This document shows positions 8,022 through 18,403 of a DNA stretch of 64,000 bases, piece by piece. The DNA is from Pseudomonas sp. FP2196 (GTDB lineage Bacteria > Pseudomonadota > Gammaproteobacteria > Pseudomonadales > Pseudomonadaceae). The stretch spans positions 4,887,501-4,951,500 of the forward strand of contig NZ_CP117445.1 of assembly GCF_030687715.1 (NCBI RefSeq), written 5' to 3'. The notes under the pieces are model-generated. The model did not search any database, had not been told where the DNA came from, and worked only from the letters and a program-made list of their open reading frames with translations. The number at the start of each line of letters is the position of its first letter. Positions within the stretch are counted from its first letter, which is position 1. A program made the position numbers and the translations under genes.

Positions 8022-8945
8022 ATGATGAGCGCAAGGCACTTTCTCTCCCTGATGGATTGCACGCTCGAAGAGCTGGTCAGCGTGATCCGTCGAGGCGTTG
8101 AGCTCAAGGACCTGCGTAACCGCGGCGTACTGTTCGAGCCTCTGAAAAACCGTGTGCTGGGGATGATCTTCGAGAAATCCTCGACCCGTACCCGGATCTC
8201 CTTCGAGGCCGGCATGATCCAGCTCGGGGGCCAGGCGATCTTCCTTTCGCCGCGCGACACCCAGCTGGGCCGTGGCGAGCCGATCGGCGACTGCGCCATC
8301 GTCATGTCGAGCATGCTCGATGCGGTGATGATCCGTACCTTTGCCCACAGCACCCTGACCGAATTCGCCGCCAACTCGCGCGTGCCGGTGATCAACGGTT
8401 TGTCCGATGACCTGCACCCGTGCCAGTTGCTGGCCGACATGCAAACGTTCCTGGAACATCGCGGCTCGATACAGGGCAAAACCGTGGCCTGGATCGGCGA
8501 CGGCAACAACATGTGCAACAGCTATATAGAAGCGGCGATCCAGTTCGACTTCCAGTTGCGCATCGCCTGCCCGGAAGGGTACGAGCCGAACCCTGAATTC
8601 GTCGCCAAGGCCGGAAATCGCGTGACCATCGTCCGCGATCCGCAGGACGCCGTGCGCGGCGCGCATCTGGTCAGCACCGACGTCTGGACCTCCATGGGCC
8701 AGGAAGAGGAGACTGCCAAGCGCCTCAAGCTGTTCGCACCGTTCCAGGTCAACCGCGCCCTGCTCGATCTCGCTGCCGAGGACGTGCTGTTCATGCACTG
8801 TCTGCCAGCCCATCGTGGCGAAGAAATCAGCCTCGACCTGCTTGATGACCCGCGCTCCGTCGCCTGGGATCAGGCAGAAAACCGTCTCCACGCACAGAAG
8901 GCCCTGCTCGAGTTCCTCGTCGAACCGGCATATCACCACGCATGA
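8022..8945 (+). CDS. argF: Ornithine carbamoyltransferase, anabolic
   Basis: Makes citrulline from ornithine and carbamoyl phosphate. 307 residues. Carbamoyl-phosphate binding [13 protein letters not shown] (residues about 50-62), HPCQ and the ornithine-site [10 protein letters not shown] are intact. AAGG lies six to seven bases before ATG 8022; ATG 8025 is an equally possible start. The stop overlaps the next ATG by four bases, so argF is translationally coupled to an ABC ATPase gene. Confidence 0.96.
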   Translation: MMSARHFLSLMDCTLEELVSVIRRGVELKDLRNRGVLFEPLKNRVLGMIFEKSSTRTRISFEAGMIQLGGQAIFLSPRDTQLGRGEPIGDCAIVMSSMLDAVMIRTFAHSTLTEFAANSRVPVINGLSDDLHPCQLLADMQTFLEHRGSIQGKTVAWIGDGNNMCNSYIEAAIQFDFQLRIACPEGYEPNPEFVAKAGNRVTIVRDPQDAVRGAHLVSTDVWTSMGQEEETAKRLKLFAPFQVNRALLDLAAEDVLFMHCLPAHRGEEISLDLLDDPRSVAWDQAENRLHAQKALLEFLVEPAYHHA

Positions 8946-10051
8946 GCCATGAATTACTGCTGAACCTGCGCAACCTCGCTTGCGGCTATCAAGACCAACG
9001 CGTGGTGCAGAACCTCAATCTGCACCTCAACGCCGGTGACATCGGCTGCCTGCTCGGCTCGTCCGGCTGCGGCAAGACCACCACCCTGCGTGCCATTGCC
9101 GGTTTCGAACCGGTGCACGAAGGCGAAATCACGCTGGGTGGCGAGACCCTTTCCAGCGCCGGTTTCACCCTCGCACCGGAAAAACGCCGGATCGGCATGG
9201 TGTTCCAGGACTACGCGCTGTTCCCGCACCTGAGCGTCGCGGACAACATCGCCTTCGGCATCCGCAAGCATCCACAAAAGGATCGCGTAACCGAAGAACT
9301 GCTGGAACTGGTCAACCTGAAGAACCTCGGCAAGCGCTTCCCGCACGAGTTGTCCGGCGGCCAGCAACAACGCGTTGCCCTCGCCCGCGCCTTGGCACCG
9401 GAGCCGCAATTGCTGTTGCTCGATGAACCGTTCTCCAACCTTGATGGCGAGTTGCGCCGCAAGCTCAGTCACGAAGTACGCGACATCCTCAAGGCCCGTG
9501 GCACCAGTGCGATTCTGGTGACCCACGACCAGGAAGAAGCCTTCGCCGTCAGCGATCACGTTGGCGTCTTCAAAGAAGGTCGACTGGAACAGTGGGACAC
9601 GCCCTACAACCTCTATCACGAACCGGCGACGCCGTTTGTGGCCAGTTTCATCGGTCAGGGTTACTTCATTCGTGGCCAACTGAACACTCCGGAATCGGTG
9701 CAGACCGAACTGGGTGAACTGCGTGGCAATCGGGCGTATACGTGGCCGATTGGCGGGGCGGTGGATGTGTTGCTGCGTCCGGATGACATCGTATATGCGC
9801 CGGACAGTGCGTTGAAGGCGCGGATTGTGGGCAAGACGTTCCTCGGGGCTTCGACGCTTTATCGCCTGCAATTGCCGACGGGCGCGCAGCTGGAGTCGAT
9901 TTTCCCGAGTCATGCTGATCATCAGGTTGGTGCTGAAGTGGGAATTCGTGTTTCAGCCGACCACTTGGTACTTTTCCAAGCCTCCGGCAGCACCGCCGCA
10001 CAGATCCCGACGGTGGAAAACGGCGTCCGCCGCTACAGCACCGCCCTCTGA
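8942..10051 (+). CDS. ABC transporter ATP-binding protein, FbpC/PotA-like, orphan
   Basis: 369 residues. Walker [11 protein letters not shown] (about residues 38-47), Q-loop [11 protein letters not shown], signature [15 protein letters not shown], Walker [13 protein letters not shown] and H-loop THDQEEAF are intact. A C-terminal TOBE-like regulatory domain (from about residue 240) contains [10 protein letters not shown]. The sequence is nearest to iron(III) or polyamine importer ATPases. No permease or binding protein is adjacent, so its transporter partners are unknown. It overlaps argF by four bases. Confidence 0.88.
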   Translation: MSHELLLNLRNLACGYQDQRVVQNLNLHLNAGDIGCLLGSSGCGKTTTLRAIAGFEPVHEGEITLGGETLSSAGFTLAPEKRRIGMVFQDYALFPHLSVADNIAFGIRKHPQKDRVTEELLELVNLKNLGKRFPHELSGGQQQRVALARALAPEPQLLLLDEPFSNLDGELRRKLSHEVRDILKARGTSAILVTHDQEEAFAVSDHVGVFKEGRLEQWDTPYNLYHEPATPFVASFIGQGYFIRGQLNTPESVQTELGELRGNRAYTWPIGGAVDVLLRPDDIVYAPDSALKARIVGKTFLGASTLYRLQLPTGAQLESIFPSHADHQVGAEVGIRVSADHLVLFQASGSTAAQIPTVENGVRRYSTAL

Positions 10052-10072
10052 ACCAAACCATTCCCCTCTAGC

Positions 10073-10149
10073 AGTGAGCCTGCTCGCGATTGCGGTACAT
10101 CCGTCACAGACGATTTGACGGATGTACCACAATCGCGAGCAGGCTCACT
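10073..10149. repeat. Inverted REP pair (GAGCAGGCTC type)
   Basis: AGTGAGCCTGCTCGCGATTG and its complement about 60 bases on, with an inner GGTACATCCGTC / GACGGATGTACC stem. It forms one long hairpin between the ABC ATPase gene and the convergent phzF-like gene and probably also ends transcription. The same unit recurs at 51002-51090. Confidence 0.88.
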
Positions 10150-10165
10150 CCTACAGGAGCTTGCG

Positions 10166-10948
10166 TCAGCTCAAGTAAAGGGTGCCGCTCGCCACCAGCG
10201 TCGCATTCCCGCCAATCTTCACCCGCTCACCCTCCAGACGACAGAACAGCTCCCCGCCCCGCGCCGAACGCTGGCACGCGGTCAGGCTGGATTTGCCCAG
10301 TCGCTTCGACCAGTACGGAATCAAGCTGCAATGGGTCGAACCGGTCACCGGATCTTCATTGATACCGATTGCCGGCGCGAAGTAACGCGAGACAAAATCA
10401 TGCTCATTGCCGCGAGCAGTGACGATAGCGCCCAGCCATGGCAGTTTGGCCAGTGCGGCCATATCCGGCTTGCAATCGAGCACGGCCTGCTCCGATTCCA
10501 GCACTACAAACAACTCATTTGACCCGAGCACATCCACTGCTTCGACGCCCAGCGCCCGCTCGACATCCAGCGTCACACCGATTTCCGACGGCACGATCGA
10601 CGGGAAGTCCAGCCATAAGCGGCCACCTTCGCGACTGACACTCAGCGGCCCGGACTTGCAGACGAAGTCCAGACGTTCGGCAGTTTCCTTGTAAATTTCG
10701 AACAGCACATAGGCACTGGCCAGCGTTGCGTGGCCGCACAACGGCACTTCCGTGGTCGGCGTGAACCAGCGGATGTGCCAGGCCAGACCTTCACGCACCA
10801 GAAATGCGGTTTCCGCCAGATTGTGCTCGGCGGCGATCTTCTGCATCAACTCATCCGCCAGCCATACGTCGAGTCGATAGACCATCGCCGGATTGCCACT
10901 GAACGGCCGATCACTGAATGCGTCGACCTGATAAAACTCGAGCTGCAT
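10166..10948 (-). CDS. PhzF-family isomerase-like protein
   Basis: 260 residues of the PhzF / diaminopimelate-epimerase fold. The N-terminal LEFYQVDAFSDRPFSGNPAMV and the catalytic glutamate in NLAETAF (Glu46) are conserved, as are PLCGHATLA and EDPVTGSTH. The substrate is not predictable; most chromosomal copies outside phz operons are uncharacterised. I start at ATG 10948, the family N-terminus; the frame runs 24 codons further. No other phenazine gene is nearby. Confidence 0.88.
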   Translation of the reverse strand: MQLEFYQVDAFSDRPFSGNPAMVYRLDVWLADELMQKIAAEHNLAETAFLVREGLAWHIRWFTPTTEVPLCGHATLASAYVLFEIYKETAERLDFVCKSGPLSVSREGGRLWLDFPSIVPSEIGVTLDVERALGVEAVDVLGSNELFVVLESEQAVLDCKPDMAALAKLPWLGAIVTARGNEHDFVSRYFAPAIGINEDPVTGSTHCSLIPYWSKRLGKSSLTACQRSARGGELFCRLEGERVKIGGNATLVASGTLYLS

Positions 10949-11046
10949 AACCTTCTCCCTATGTTCGTCGGCAGAGCATGCAGCGCAGGTCGGATCAGCG
11001 CCAGTGACAGAACCGGCCAATTTTCTTCATACAGTGCAGGCCGATC

Positions 11047-11517
11047 TCAGGCACGACCAATGTCAGCGAATTTGGCCTGGGTGTGTTCGGCCAACACCAT
11101 TGGCGCCAGCTCAACCTCCAGCCCGCGCCGACCGGCGCTGACATAAATAGTCGCAAAACCCTGGGCCGAATTATCGATAAAAGTGCGCAGACGCTTCTTC
11201 TGACCCAACGGGCTTATGCCTCCCAACAGGTAACCGGTGGAACGCTGCGCGGCTGCCGGATCAGCCATCTCGACTTTCTTCACGCCGGCAGCATGCGCCA
11301 GACCTTTGAGGTCGAGCGTTCCGACGACCGGTACGACAGCCACCAACAATTCGCCTTTTTCACTGGCTGCCAGCAGCGTCTTGAACACCTGAGCAGGCTC
11401 CAGCCCCAGCTTCTCTGCGGCCTCCAGCCCATAGGACGCGGCCTTCGGATCATGTTCGTAACTGTGCACGCGATGTTCGGCACGAACTTTTTTCAACAAG
11501 TCCAACGCAGGGGTCAT
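11047..11517 (-). CDS. ybaK: Cys-tRNA(Pro)/Cys-tRNA(Cys) deacylase YbaK/EbsC
   Basis: 156 residues. Free-standing editing-domain protein that hydrolyses mischarged Cys-tRNA(Pro). Family landmarks: [27 protein letters not shown] with the catalytic lysine, LVVAVVPV-like strand, and [20 protein letters not shown]. Full length, with no sign of damage. Confidence 0.93.
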   Translation of the reverse strand: MTPALDLLKKVRAEHRVHSYEHDPKAASYGLEAAEKLGLEPAQVFKTLLAASEKGELLVAVVPVVGTLDLKGLAHAAGVKKVEMADPAAAQRSTGYLLGGISPLGQKKRLRTFIDNSAQGFATIYVSAGRRGLEVELAPMVLAEHTQAKFADIGRA

Positions 11518-11722
11518 GGCAGCTCCAGGCTCGGCAGTGGCAGAAAAAACCTGCGCCGGATTCTAGGCGATCACATCGCAAAAGGCTCTATTCCACGCCA
11601 CGTTTCCCGCGGCCTGCAGACTTTTGAACACATCACTCACGAACGATCATTCACACAACGAATAGTTTTATTGTGACCGACGGTTCACTTTCGACCTTTG
11701 ACAGGTTTGTTTCTTGTCTATA

Positions 11723-11742
11723 TTTTTTCGAATCTGAATAAT
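11723..11742 (+). promoter_or_regulatory. Candidate GlpR operator upstream of glpF
   Basis: TTTTTTCGAATCTGAATAAT matches the enterobacterial GlpR consensus at about 13 of 20 positions by eye, with the TTCG and GAA cores in place. It lies 127 bases before glpF. This is weaker than the site upstream of glpD. Confidence 0.4.
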
Positions 11743-11845
11743 GTAAGAATTGTGGTCACCGCAGCACCCAGCAGTAAACCGGGAACAGGATGGGGATCCT
11801 GCCTCGGTGAAAATCGCGCCTTGCCCTGTTGGCGATGCGCCAGAC

Positions 11846-11853
11846 AACAACAA
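11846..11853 (+). promoter_or_regulatory. Hfq/Crc catabolite-control motif at the glpF start
   Basis: AACAACAA inside an A/C-rich stretch, some 15 bases before the glpF ATG and touching the ribosome-binding region. It is an exact copy of the Pseudomonas AAnAAnAA motif bound by Hfq with Crc to block translation when preferred carbon sources are present. Confidence 0.6.
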
Positions 11854-11868
11854 AAATCGAGGTTTTCA

Positions 11869-12720
11869 ATGACAACTGCTTTACAGCAACCATCGCTCTC
11901 GGGCCAATGCATGGCCGAGTTTCTGGGCACTGCACTCCTGATCTTTTTCGGCACCGGTTGTGTCGCCGCGCTCAAAGTCGCGGGCGCCAGCTTTGGCCTG
12001 TGGGAAATCAGCATCATCTGGGGCGTCGGCGTGAGCATGGCGATTTACCTCACCGCCGGGGTTTCCGGTGCGCACCTCAATCCTGCTGTGAGCATCGCGC
12101 TGGCAATCTTTGCCGACTTCGAAAAGCGCAAACTGCCCTTCTACATCATCTCGCAGATCGCTGGCGCCTTCTGCGGCGCTCTGCTGGTTTACACGCTGTA
12201 CAGCAATCTCTTCTTCGATTACGAACAAACTCATCAAATGGTTCGTGGCTCGGCTGCCAGCCTTGAGTTGGCGTCGGTGTTCTCCACCTTCCCGAACCCT
12301 GTGCTGTCTACCGCTCAGGCGTTCCTGGTCGAGATGATCATCACCGCCATCCTGATGGGCGTGATCATGGCCCTGACCGACGACAACAACGGTTTGCCAA
12401 GAGGCCCAATGGCGCCTCTGCTGATCGGTCTGTTGATCGCGGTGATTGGCAGTTCGATGGGCCCGCTGACCGGTTTCGCGATGAACCCGGCGCGCGACTT
12501 CGGTCCTAAGCTAATGACTTTTTTTGCTGGCTGGGGTGAAATTTCCTTCACTGGCGGCCGCGATATTCCGTATTTCCTGATTCCGATTTTTGCACCGATT
12601 GTCGGTGCCTGCCTCGGCGCTGCCGGGTATCGCGGGCTCATCGCCCGTCACCTGACCGGCGCCACACCTGCTACAAAGGATGCAGAACCGGCCATTGACG
12701 GCAAACCAAGAACTTCTTGA
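11869..12720 (+). CDS. glpF: Glycerol uptake facilitator (aquaglyceroporin)
   Basis: 283-residue inner-membrane channel of the MIP family. The two pore motifs are present: HLNPAVS and AMNPARD. Six membrane helices are visible in the hydrophobic runs. I start at ATG 11869 (MTTALQQPSLSGQCMAEFLG) because an N-terminus just ahead of the first helix is usual; the frame is open 57 codons upstream without family support. First gene of glpF-glpK. Confidence 0.95.
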   Translation: MTTALQQPSLSGQCMAEFLGTALLIFFGTGCVAALKVAGASFGLWEISIIWGVGVSMAIYLTAGVSGAHLNPAVSIALAIFADFEKRKLPFYIISQIAGAFCGALLVYTLYSNLFFDYEQTHQMVRGSAASLELASVFSTFPNPVLSTAQAFLVEMIITAILMGVIMALTDDNNGLPRGPMAPLLIGLLIAVIGSSMGPLTGFAMNPARDFGPKLMTFFAGWGEISFTGGRDIPYFLIPIFAPIVGACLGAAGYRGLIARHLTGATPATKDAEPAIDGKPRTS

Positions 12721-12749
12721 AACAGTCGGCGCAGGTTCCTGCCCAATAG

Positions 12750-14300
<1,551 letters not shown>

Positions 14301-14395
14301 GCCAACCTTCAGATCCAGATAGGCATCTAACTGGTAGGGAGCGGATTCCTGCGGCATCATGGGCAAATTTTGCACGGCAGCCCAAAGGAAGCCCC

Positions 14396-15151
14396 ATGAA
14401 TCTGCCTCCCCGTCAGCAGCAAATCCTCGAGCTGGTCCGCGAACGCGGCTATGTGAGCATCGAGGAAATGGCCACGCTGTTCGTTGTTACCCCGCAAACC
14501 ATCCGCCGCGACATCAATCAGCTCGCGGAAGCCAATCTGCTGCGCCGCTACCATGGCGGTGCGGCCTATGATTCCAGCGTCGAAAACACTGCCTATGCGA
14601 TGCGCGCCGATCAGATGCGCGATGAAAAACAACGCATCGGTGAAGCCATCGCCGCGCAGATCCCCGATCATGCCTCGCTGTTTATCAATATCGGCACCAC
14701 CACCGAATCGATTGCCCGCGCCCTGCTCAATCACAACCATCTGAAGATCATCACCAACAACCTGCACGTGGCGTCGATGCTCAGTGCCAAGGATGATTTC
14801 GATGTACTGCTGACTGGCGGTAACGTGCGCCGTGATGGCGGTGTGGTCGGTCAGGCGAGTGTGGATTTCATCAACCAGTTCAAGGTGGATTTCGCACTGG
14901 TCGGCATCAGTGGTATCGACGAGGACGGCAGCCTGCTCGACTTCGATTATCAGGAAGTGCGGGTTTCCCAGGCGATCATTGCCAATGCACGGCAGGTGAT
15001 TCTCGCGGCGGACTCGAGCAAGTTCGGGCGTAACGCGATGATTCGCCTTGGTCCGATCAGCCTGATTGATTGCCTGGTCACCGATCAGCAGCCGGTGCCG
15101 GCGTTGGCGCAGTTGTTGAGCCAGCACAAGATTCGTCTGGAAGTGGTTTAA
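14396..15151 (+). CDS. glpR: Glycerol-3-phosphate regulon repressor, DeoR family
   Basis: 251 residues. The N-terminal winged helix ([21 protein letters not shown] ... TIRRDINQL) is the DeoR signature. The C-terminal sugar-phosphate sensor carries [13 protein letters not shown] and the [11 protein letters not shown] loop. Glycerol 3-phosphate probably releases it from operators such as 15345-15364. It sits between glpK and glpD, the usual Pseudomonas order. Confidence 0.95.
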   Translation: MNLPPRQQQILELVRERGYVSIEEMATLFVVTPQTIRRDINQLAEANLLRRYHGGAAYDSSVENTAYAMRADQMRDEKQRIGEAIAAQIPDHASLFINIGTTTESIARALLNHNHLKIITNNLHVASMLSAKDDFDVLLTGGNVRRDGGVVGQASVDFINQFKVDFALVGISGIDEDGSLLDFDYQEVRVSQAIIANARQVILAADSSKFGRNAMIRLGPISLIDCLVTDQQPVPALAQLLSQHKIRLEVV

Positions 15152-15160
15152 CCCCCTCAA

Positions 15161-15255
15161 GATCAAAAGATCGTCCGATCACGGCCCGAGCCTTCGGCAG
15201 CTCCTACATGGGTTCACTTAACCCTGTAGGAGCTGCCGAAGGCTGCGATCTTTTG
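15161..15255. repeat. Inverted REP pair between glpR and glpD
   Basis: GATCAAAAGATCG ... GAGCCTTCGGCAGCTCCTACA faces TGTAGGAGCTGCCGAAGGCT ... GCGATCTTTTG. This is the common P. fluorescens REP arranged as a long hairpin. Confidence 0.88.
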
Positions 15256-15344
15256 CTTTTAATGTTCGAAAATTTTCTTTTATCGGCCCTTCGATGAGTT
15301 TTTTCAATCGAAGTCGACTGGCTGTGCGCGTGTTTATGGGCTAC

Positions 15345-15364
15345 CATTTTCGCAAATGAACATT
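15345..15364 (+). promoter_or_regulatory. GlpR operator upstream of glpD
   Basis: CATTTTCGCAAATGAACATT fits the 20-base GlpR consensus with few mismatches. It overlaps a perfect 14-base palindrome, GAACATTAATGTTC (15358-15371), that starts a second half-site with TTCGATT. Two overlapping operators about 50-70 bases before glpD would give tight repression. Confidence 0.65.
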
Positions 15365-15412
15365 AATGTTCGATTTCCAATATAGAAAATCAAAAGAGCC
15401 CGAGGCCAGCCG

Positions 15413-16948
15413 ATGTCCACATCTACCTTGCGTACGCCCCCTATCTCCGAGATCTACGACCTCGCCGTCATCGGCGGCGGGATCAATGGGGTGGGGATCG
15501 CAGCGGATGCCGCCGGTCGCGGTCTCTCGGTGTTCCTTTGCGAAAAGGATGACCTGGCCAGTCACACCTCGTCGGCCAGCAGCAAGCTGATCCACGGTGG
15601 CCTGCGCTACCTCGAACATTACGAATTCCGTCTGGTGCGCGAAGCGCTGGCCGAGCGCGAAGTGCTGCTGGCCAAGGCGCCGCACATCGTCAAACCGATG
15701 CGCTTTGTGCTGCCGCACCGCCCGCACCTGCGTCCGGCGTGGATGATTCGCGCCGGTCTGTTCCTTTATGACAACCTCGGCAAACGCGAAAAACTGCCAG
15801 GTTCGAAAAGCCTGAAATTCGGCGCCGACAGCGCGCTGAAAAGCGAAATCAAGAAAGGCTTCGAGTACTCCGACTGCTGGGTCGACGACGCCCGCCTCGT
15901 TGTGCTCAACGCCATGGCCGCCCGGGAAAAAGGCGCTCACGTCCACACCCAGACCCGTTGCGTCAGCGCACGTCGCGCTAAAGGCTTGTGGCACCTGAAT
16001 CTGGAACGCGCCGACGGCAGCCTGTTTTCGATTACCGCCAAAGCGCTGGTGAACGCCGCCGGTCCGTGGGTGGCCAAGTTCATTCGTGATGACCTGAAGA
16101 TGGAATCGCCGTACGGCATCCGTCTGATTCAGGGCAGCCACATCATCGTGCCGAAACTGTACGAAGGTGAAAACGCGCACATTCTGCAAAACGAAGATCA
16201 GCGCATCGTCTTCACCATTCCGTACCTGAACCACTTCACCCTGATCGGTACCACCGACCGTGAATACACCGGCGATCCGGCCAAAGTGGCGATCACCGAC
16301 GGTGAAACCGATTACCTGCTGAAAGTGGTCAACGCGCACTTCAAGAAGCAGATCAGCCGCGACGACATCCAGCACAGCTATTCCGGCGTACGTCCGCTGT
16401 GCAACGACGAATCCGACAACCCGTCGGCCGTGACCCGCGATTACACCTTGGCATTGTCGGGTGGCGGTGAAGAAGCACCACTGCTGTCGGTATTCGGCGG
16501 CAAGCTGACCACCTACCGCAAACTCGCGGAATCAGCGATGGCGCAGTTGATGCCGTTCTTCACCCAGATGCGTCCGAGCTGGACCGCCACCGCCACCCTG
16601 CCCGGCGGCGAAGACATGACCACCCCGCAGGCCTTGAGCGCGCTGATCCGTGACAAGTTCGACTTCGTGCCGACTGAAATCGCACGCCGCTGGTCGACCA
16701 CCTACGGTAGCCGCACCTGGCGCATGCTCGAAGGCGTCGAGACCCTCGCCGATATGGGTGAACACATCGGTGGCGGGCTTTACACCCGTGAAGTCGATTA
16801 CCTGTGCAGCGAAGAGTGGGCGACTACTGCGCACGACATTCTGTGGCGCCGTAGCAAGTTGGGCTTGTTCACCACCGCGGCAGAGCAGGAAAAACTGGCG
16901 GCGTATCTGGGTAAGGTCGAGCAAAATCGCAAGATTGAAGCGGCCTGA
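15413..16948 (+). CDS. glpD: Aerobic glycerol-3-phosphate dehydrogenase
   Basis: 511-residue membrane-associated flavoenzyme that oxidises glycerol 3-phosphate to dihydroxyacetone phosphate and feeds electrons to ubiquinone. The FAD-binding AVIGGGINGVGIAADAAGRG starts near residue 19. ASSKLIHGGLRYLEHYEFRLV, LVNAAGPWV and LIGTTDREYTGDP are family hallmarks. A terminator follows 20 bases after the stop. Confidence 0.97.
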   Translation: MSTSTLRTPPISEIYDLAVIGGGINGVGIAADAAGRGLSVFLCEKDDLASHTSSASSKLIHGGLRYLEHYEFRLVREALAEREVLLAKAPHIVKPMRFVLPHRPHLRPAWMIRAGLFLYDNLGKREKLPGSKSLKFGADSALKSEIKKGFEYSDCWVDDARLVVLNAMAAREKGAHVHTQTRCVSARRAKGLWHLNLERADGSLFSITAKALVNAAGPWVAKFIRDDLKMESPYGIRLIQGSHIIVPKLYEGENAHILQNEDQRIVFTIPYLNHFTLIGTTDREYTGDPAKVAITDGETDYLLKVVNAHFKKQISRDDIQHSYSGVRPLCNDESDNPSAVTRDYTLALSGGGEEAPLLSVFGGKLTTYRKLAESAMAQLMPFFTQMRPSWTATATLPGGEDMTTPQALSALIRDKFDFVPTEIARRWSTTYGSRTWRMLEGVETLADMGEHIGGGLYTREVDYLCSEEWATTAHDILWRRSKLGLFTTAAEQEKLAAYLGKVEQNRKIEAA

Positions 16949-16967
16949 TCTGATCAGTGCTTGAACG

Positions 16968-17002
16968 AAAGCCCCTGAATTGCGAGATTCAGGGGCTTTT
17001 TT
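16968..17002 (+). terminator. Terminator after glpD
   Basis: AAAGCCCCTGAAT and its complement ATTCAGGGGCTTT around a short loop, then T-run. Confidence 0.9.
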
Positions 17003-17043
17003 GTTGGACAGCCAGAACCAGCCCCCTCCCGACCCTCTCCCCA

Positions 17044-17088
17044 TTCGGTTTTCCGAACGCGACCTTCCGGTCGATTCGGTAAACCGGA
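17044..17088 (+). promoter_or_regulatory. Two AauR-type binding boxes
   Basis: TTCGGTTTTCCGAA at 17044-17057 is an exact TTCGG-N4-CCGAA. TTCGGTAAACCGGA at 17075-17088 is one base off. Centre-to-centre spacing is 31 bases (about three helical turns), 80-120 bases upstream of the sigma-54 site. This pattern is, as I recall, the one proposed for AauR in P. putida. The gene for AauR is in the same cluster. Confidence 0.7.
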
Positions 17089-17164
17089 TCAGTTGCGCTT
17101 TAAAAAACCATCACAAAACTTTAATAACGTTATAAATCATATAGTTAATAACAGACTGGTGGTC

Positions 17165-17180
17165 TGGCACGACTCATGCT
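17165..17180 (+). promoter_or_regulatory. Sigma-54 (-24/-12) promoter of aatJ
   Basis: TGGCACGACTCATGCT matches the RpoN consensus TGGCACG-N4-TTGCW with one mismatch. It lies about 130 bases before the aatJ start and downstream of two AauR boxes, as expected for an enhancer-dependent promoter. Confidence 0.75.
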
Positions 17181-17272
17181 CTACACTCTCTCGACGAATG
17201 CCTGTTGCGCCAACACTTCAGGAGCCGTCAGGCATTCGAAGCACAAAAGGGCCGACAAACTGGCTCCATAAA

Positions 17273-17280
17273 AAAAACAA
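17273..17280 (+). promoter_or_regulatory. Possible Hfq/Crc motif at the aatJ start
   Basis: AAAAACAA within an A-run fits AAnAAnAA and lies just upstream of the GAGGAA ribosome site of aatJ. Amino-acid transporters are known Crc targets. An A-run this simple could also match by chance. Confidence 0.4.
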
Positions 17281-17296
17281 TGTCGAGGAAAATTTG

Positions 17297-18211
17297 ATGC
17301 GCATCGTTCCCCATATCCTGGGCGCAGCCATTGCTGCCGCTCTGATCAGCACGCCAGTTTTCGCCGCCGAACTCACCGGCACCCTGAAGAAGATCAAAGA
17401 GTCCGGTGTGATCACCCTGGGCCACCGCGACGCCTCCATCCCGTTTTCCTACATCGCGGATGCTTCCGGCAAGCCGGTCGGCTACTCCCACGACATCCAG
17501 TTGGCCATCGTCGAAGCGATCAAGAAAGACCTCGACCTGCCAAACCTGCAAGTCAAATACAACCTGGTGACTTCGCAAACCCGTATCCCGCTGGTGCAGA
17601 ACGGCACCGTGGACGTCGAGTGCGGCTCCACCACCAACAACGTCGAGCGTCAGCAGCAAGTTGACTTCTCTGTCGGCATCTTCGAAATCGGTACCCGTCT
17701 GCTGTCCAAGGCCGACTCCAAGTACAAGGATTTCGACGATCTGAAAGGCAAGAACGTCGTGACCACCGCCGGCACCACGTCCGAGCGCATCCTCAAGGCG
17801 ATGAACGCCGACAAGCAGATGGGCATGAACGTCATCTCCGCCAAAGACCACGGCGAATCCTTCCAGATGCTGGAATCGGGTCGTGCCGTTGCGTTCATGA
17901 TGGACGACGCCCTGCTGGCCGGCGAAGCCGCCAAGGCCAAGAAAGCCACCGACTGGGCCGTGACCGGCACACCACAGTCGTACGAAATCTACGGCTGCAT
18001 GATGCGCAAAGGCGACGAGCCGTTCAAAAAGGCTGTGGACGACGCTATCAAGGCGACCTATGCATCGGGCGCGATCAACAAGATCTACGAGAAGTGGTTC
18101 ATGGCGCCGATCCCGCCAAAAGGCTTGAATCTGAACTTCCCGATGAGCGATGAGCTCAAGGCCCTGATCGCCAATCCGACCGACAAAGCGGCTGACGACA
18201 AGAAATCCTGA
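17297..18211 (+). CDS. aatJ: Glutamate/aspartate ABC transporter, periplasmic binding protein
   Basis: 304 residues. Signal peptide MRIVPHILGAAIAAALISTPVFA, then a family-3 solute-binding domain (LKKIKESGVITLGHRDASIPFSY ... DVECGSTTNNVERQQQVDFS) typical of GltI/AatJ. ATG 17297 is preceded by GAGGAA and gives the signal peptide; the longer frame (68 more codons) covers the promoter and is rejected. First gene of aatJQMP, under the AauR/sigma-54 region. Confidence 0.95.
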   Translation: MRIVPHILGAAIAAALISTPVFAAELTGTLKKIKESGVITLGHRDASIPFSYIADASGKPVGYSHDIQLAIVEAIKKDLDLPNLQVKYNLVTSQTRIPLVQNGTVDVECGSTTNNVERQQQVDFSVGIFEIGTRLLSKADSKYKDFDDLKGKNVVTTAGTTSERILKAMNADKQMGMNVISAKDHGESFQMLESGRAVAFMMDDALLAGEAAKAKKATDWAVTGTPQSYEIYGCMMRKGDEPFKKAVDDAIKATYASGAINKIYEKWFMAPIPPKGLNLNFPMSDELKALIANPTDKAADDKKS

Positions 18212-18228
18212 TTTCTGACTAACCTTAT

Positions 18229-18257
18229 CTCCTGAAGGGGCACGGCCCTTTCAGGAG
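18229..18257 (+). other. Intercistronic hairpin between aatJ and aatQ
   Basis: CTCCTGAAGGGG / CCCTTTCAGGAG stem with a short loop and no long T-run. Such hairpins behind binding-protein genes usually stabilise the upstream message and lower expression of the permease genes. Confidence 0.7.
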
Positions 18258-18403
18258 TTTGTCACTCCCTGCTGGCACTTTTTGGAAACACTCGAACCGG
18301 TGGCTATCGAGCCGATCGCGTGTGCCTGATCTTCACGATCAGGGAGGGAACGGAGTTCCCCAAGCGGGCACTTGTACATCGATCGAATCGAGGGGAGACC
18401 CTA

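Larger units (their letters stand above)
11518..11868. other. Divergent intergenic region upstream of glpF
   Basis: 351 bases contain a GlpR-like site (11723-11742), an AACAACAA motif next to the glpF ribosome site, and presumably the glpF promoter. No gene is seen. Confidence 0.6.

Noticed and set aside
10073..10149. Long inverted repeat considered as an insertion-sequence end or CRISPR unit
   Set aside because: It is a REP pair: no transposase, no target duplication and no regular spacer series; the same unit recurs at another intergenic site.
10166..10948. PhzF homologue taken as evidence of phenazine synthesis
   Set aside because: No other phz gene is present, and stand-alone PhzF-family proteins are common in bacteria that make no phenazines.
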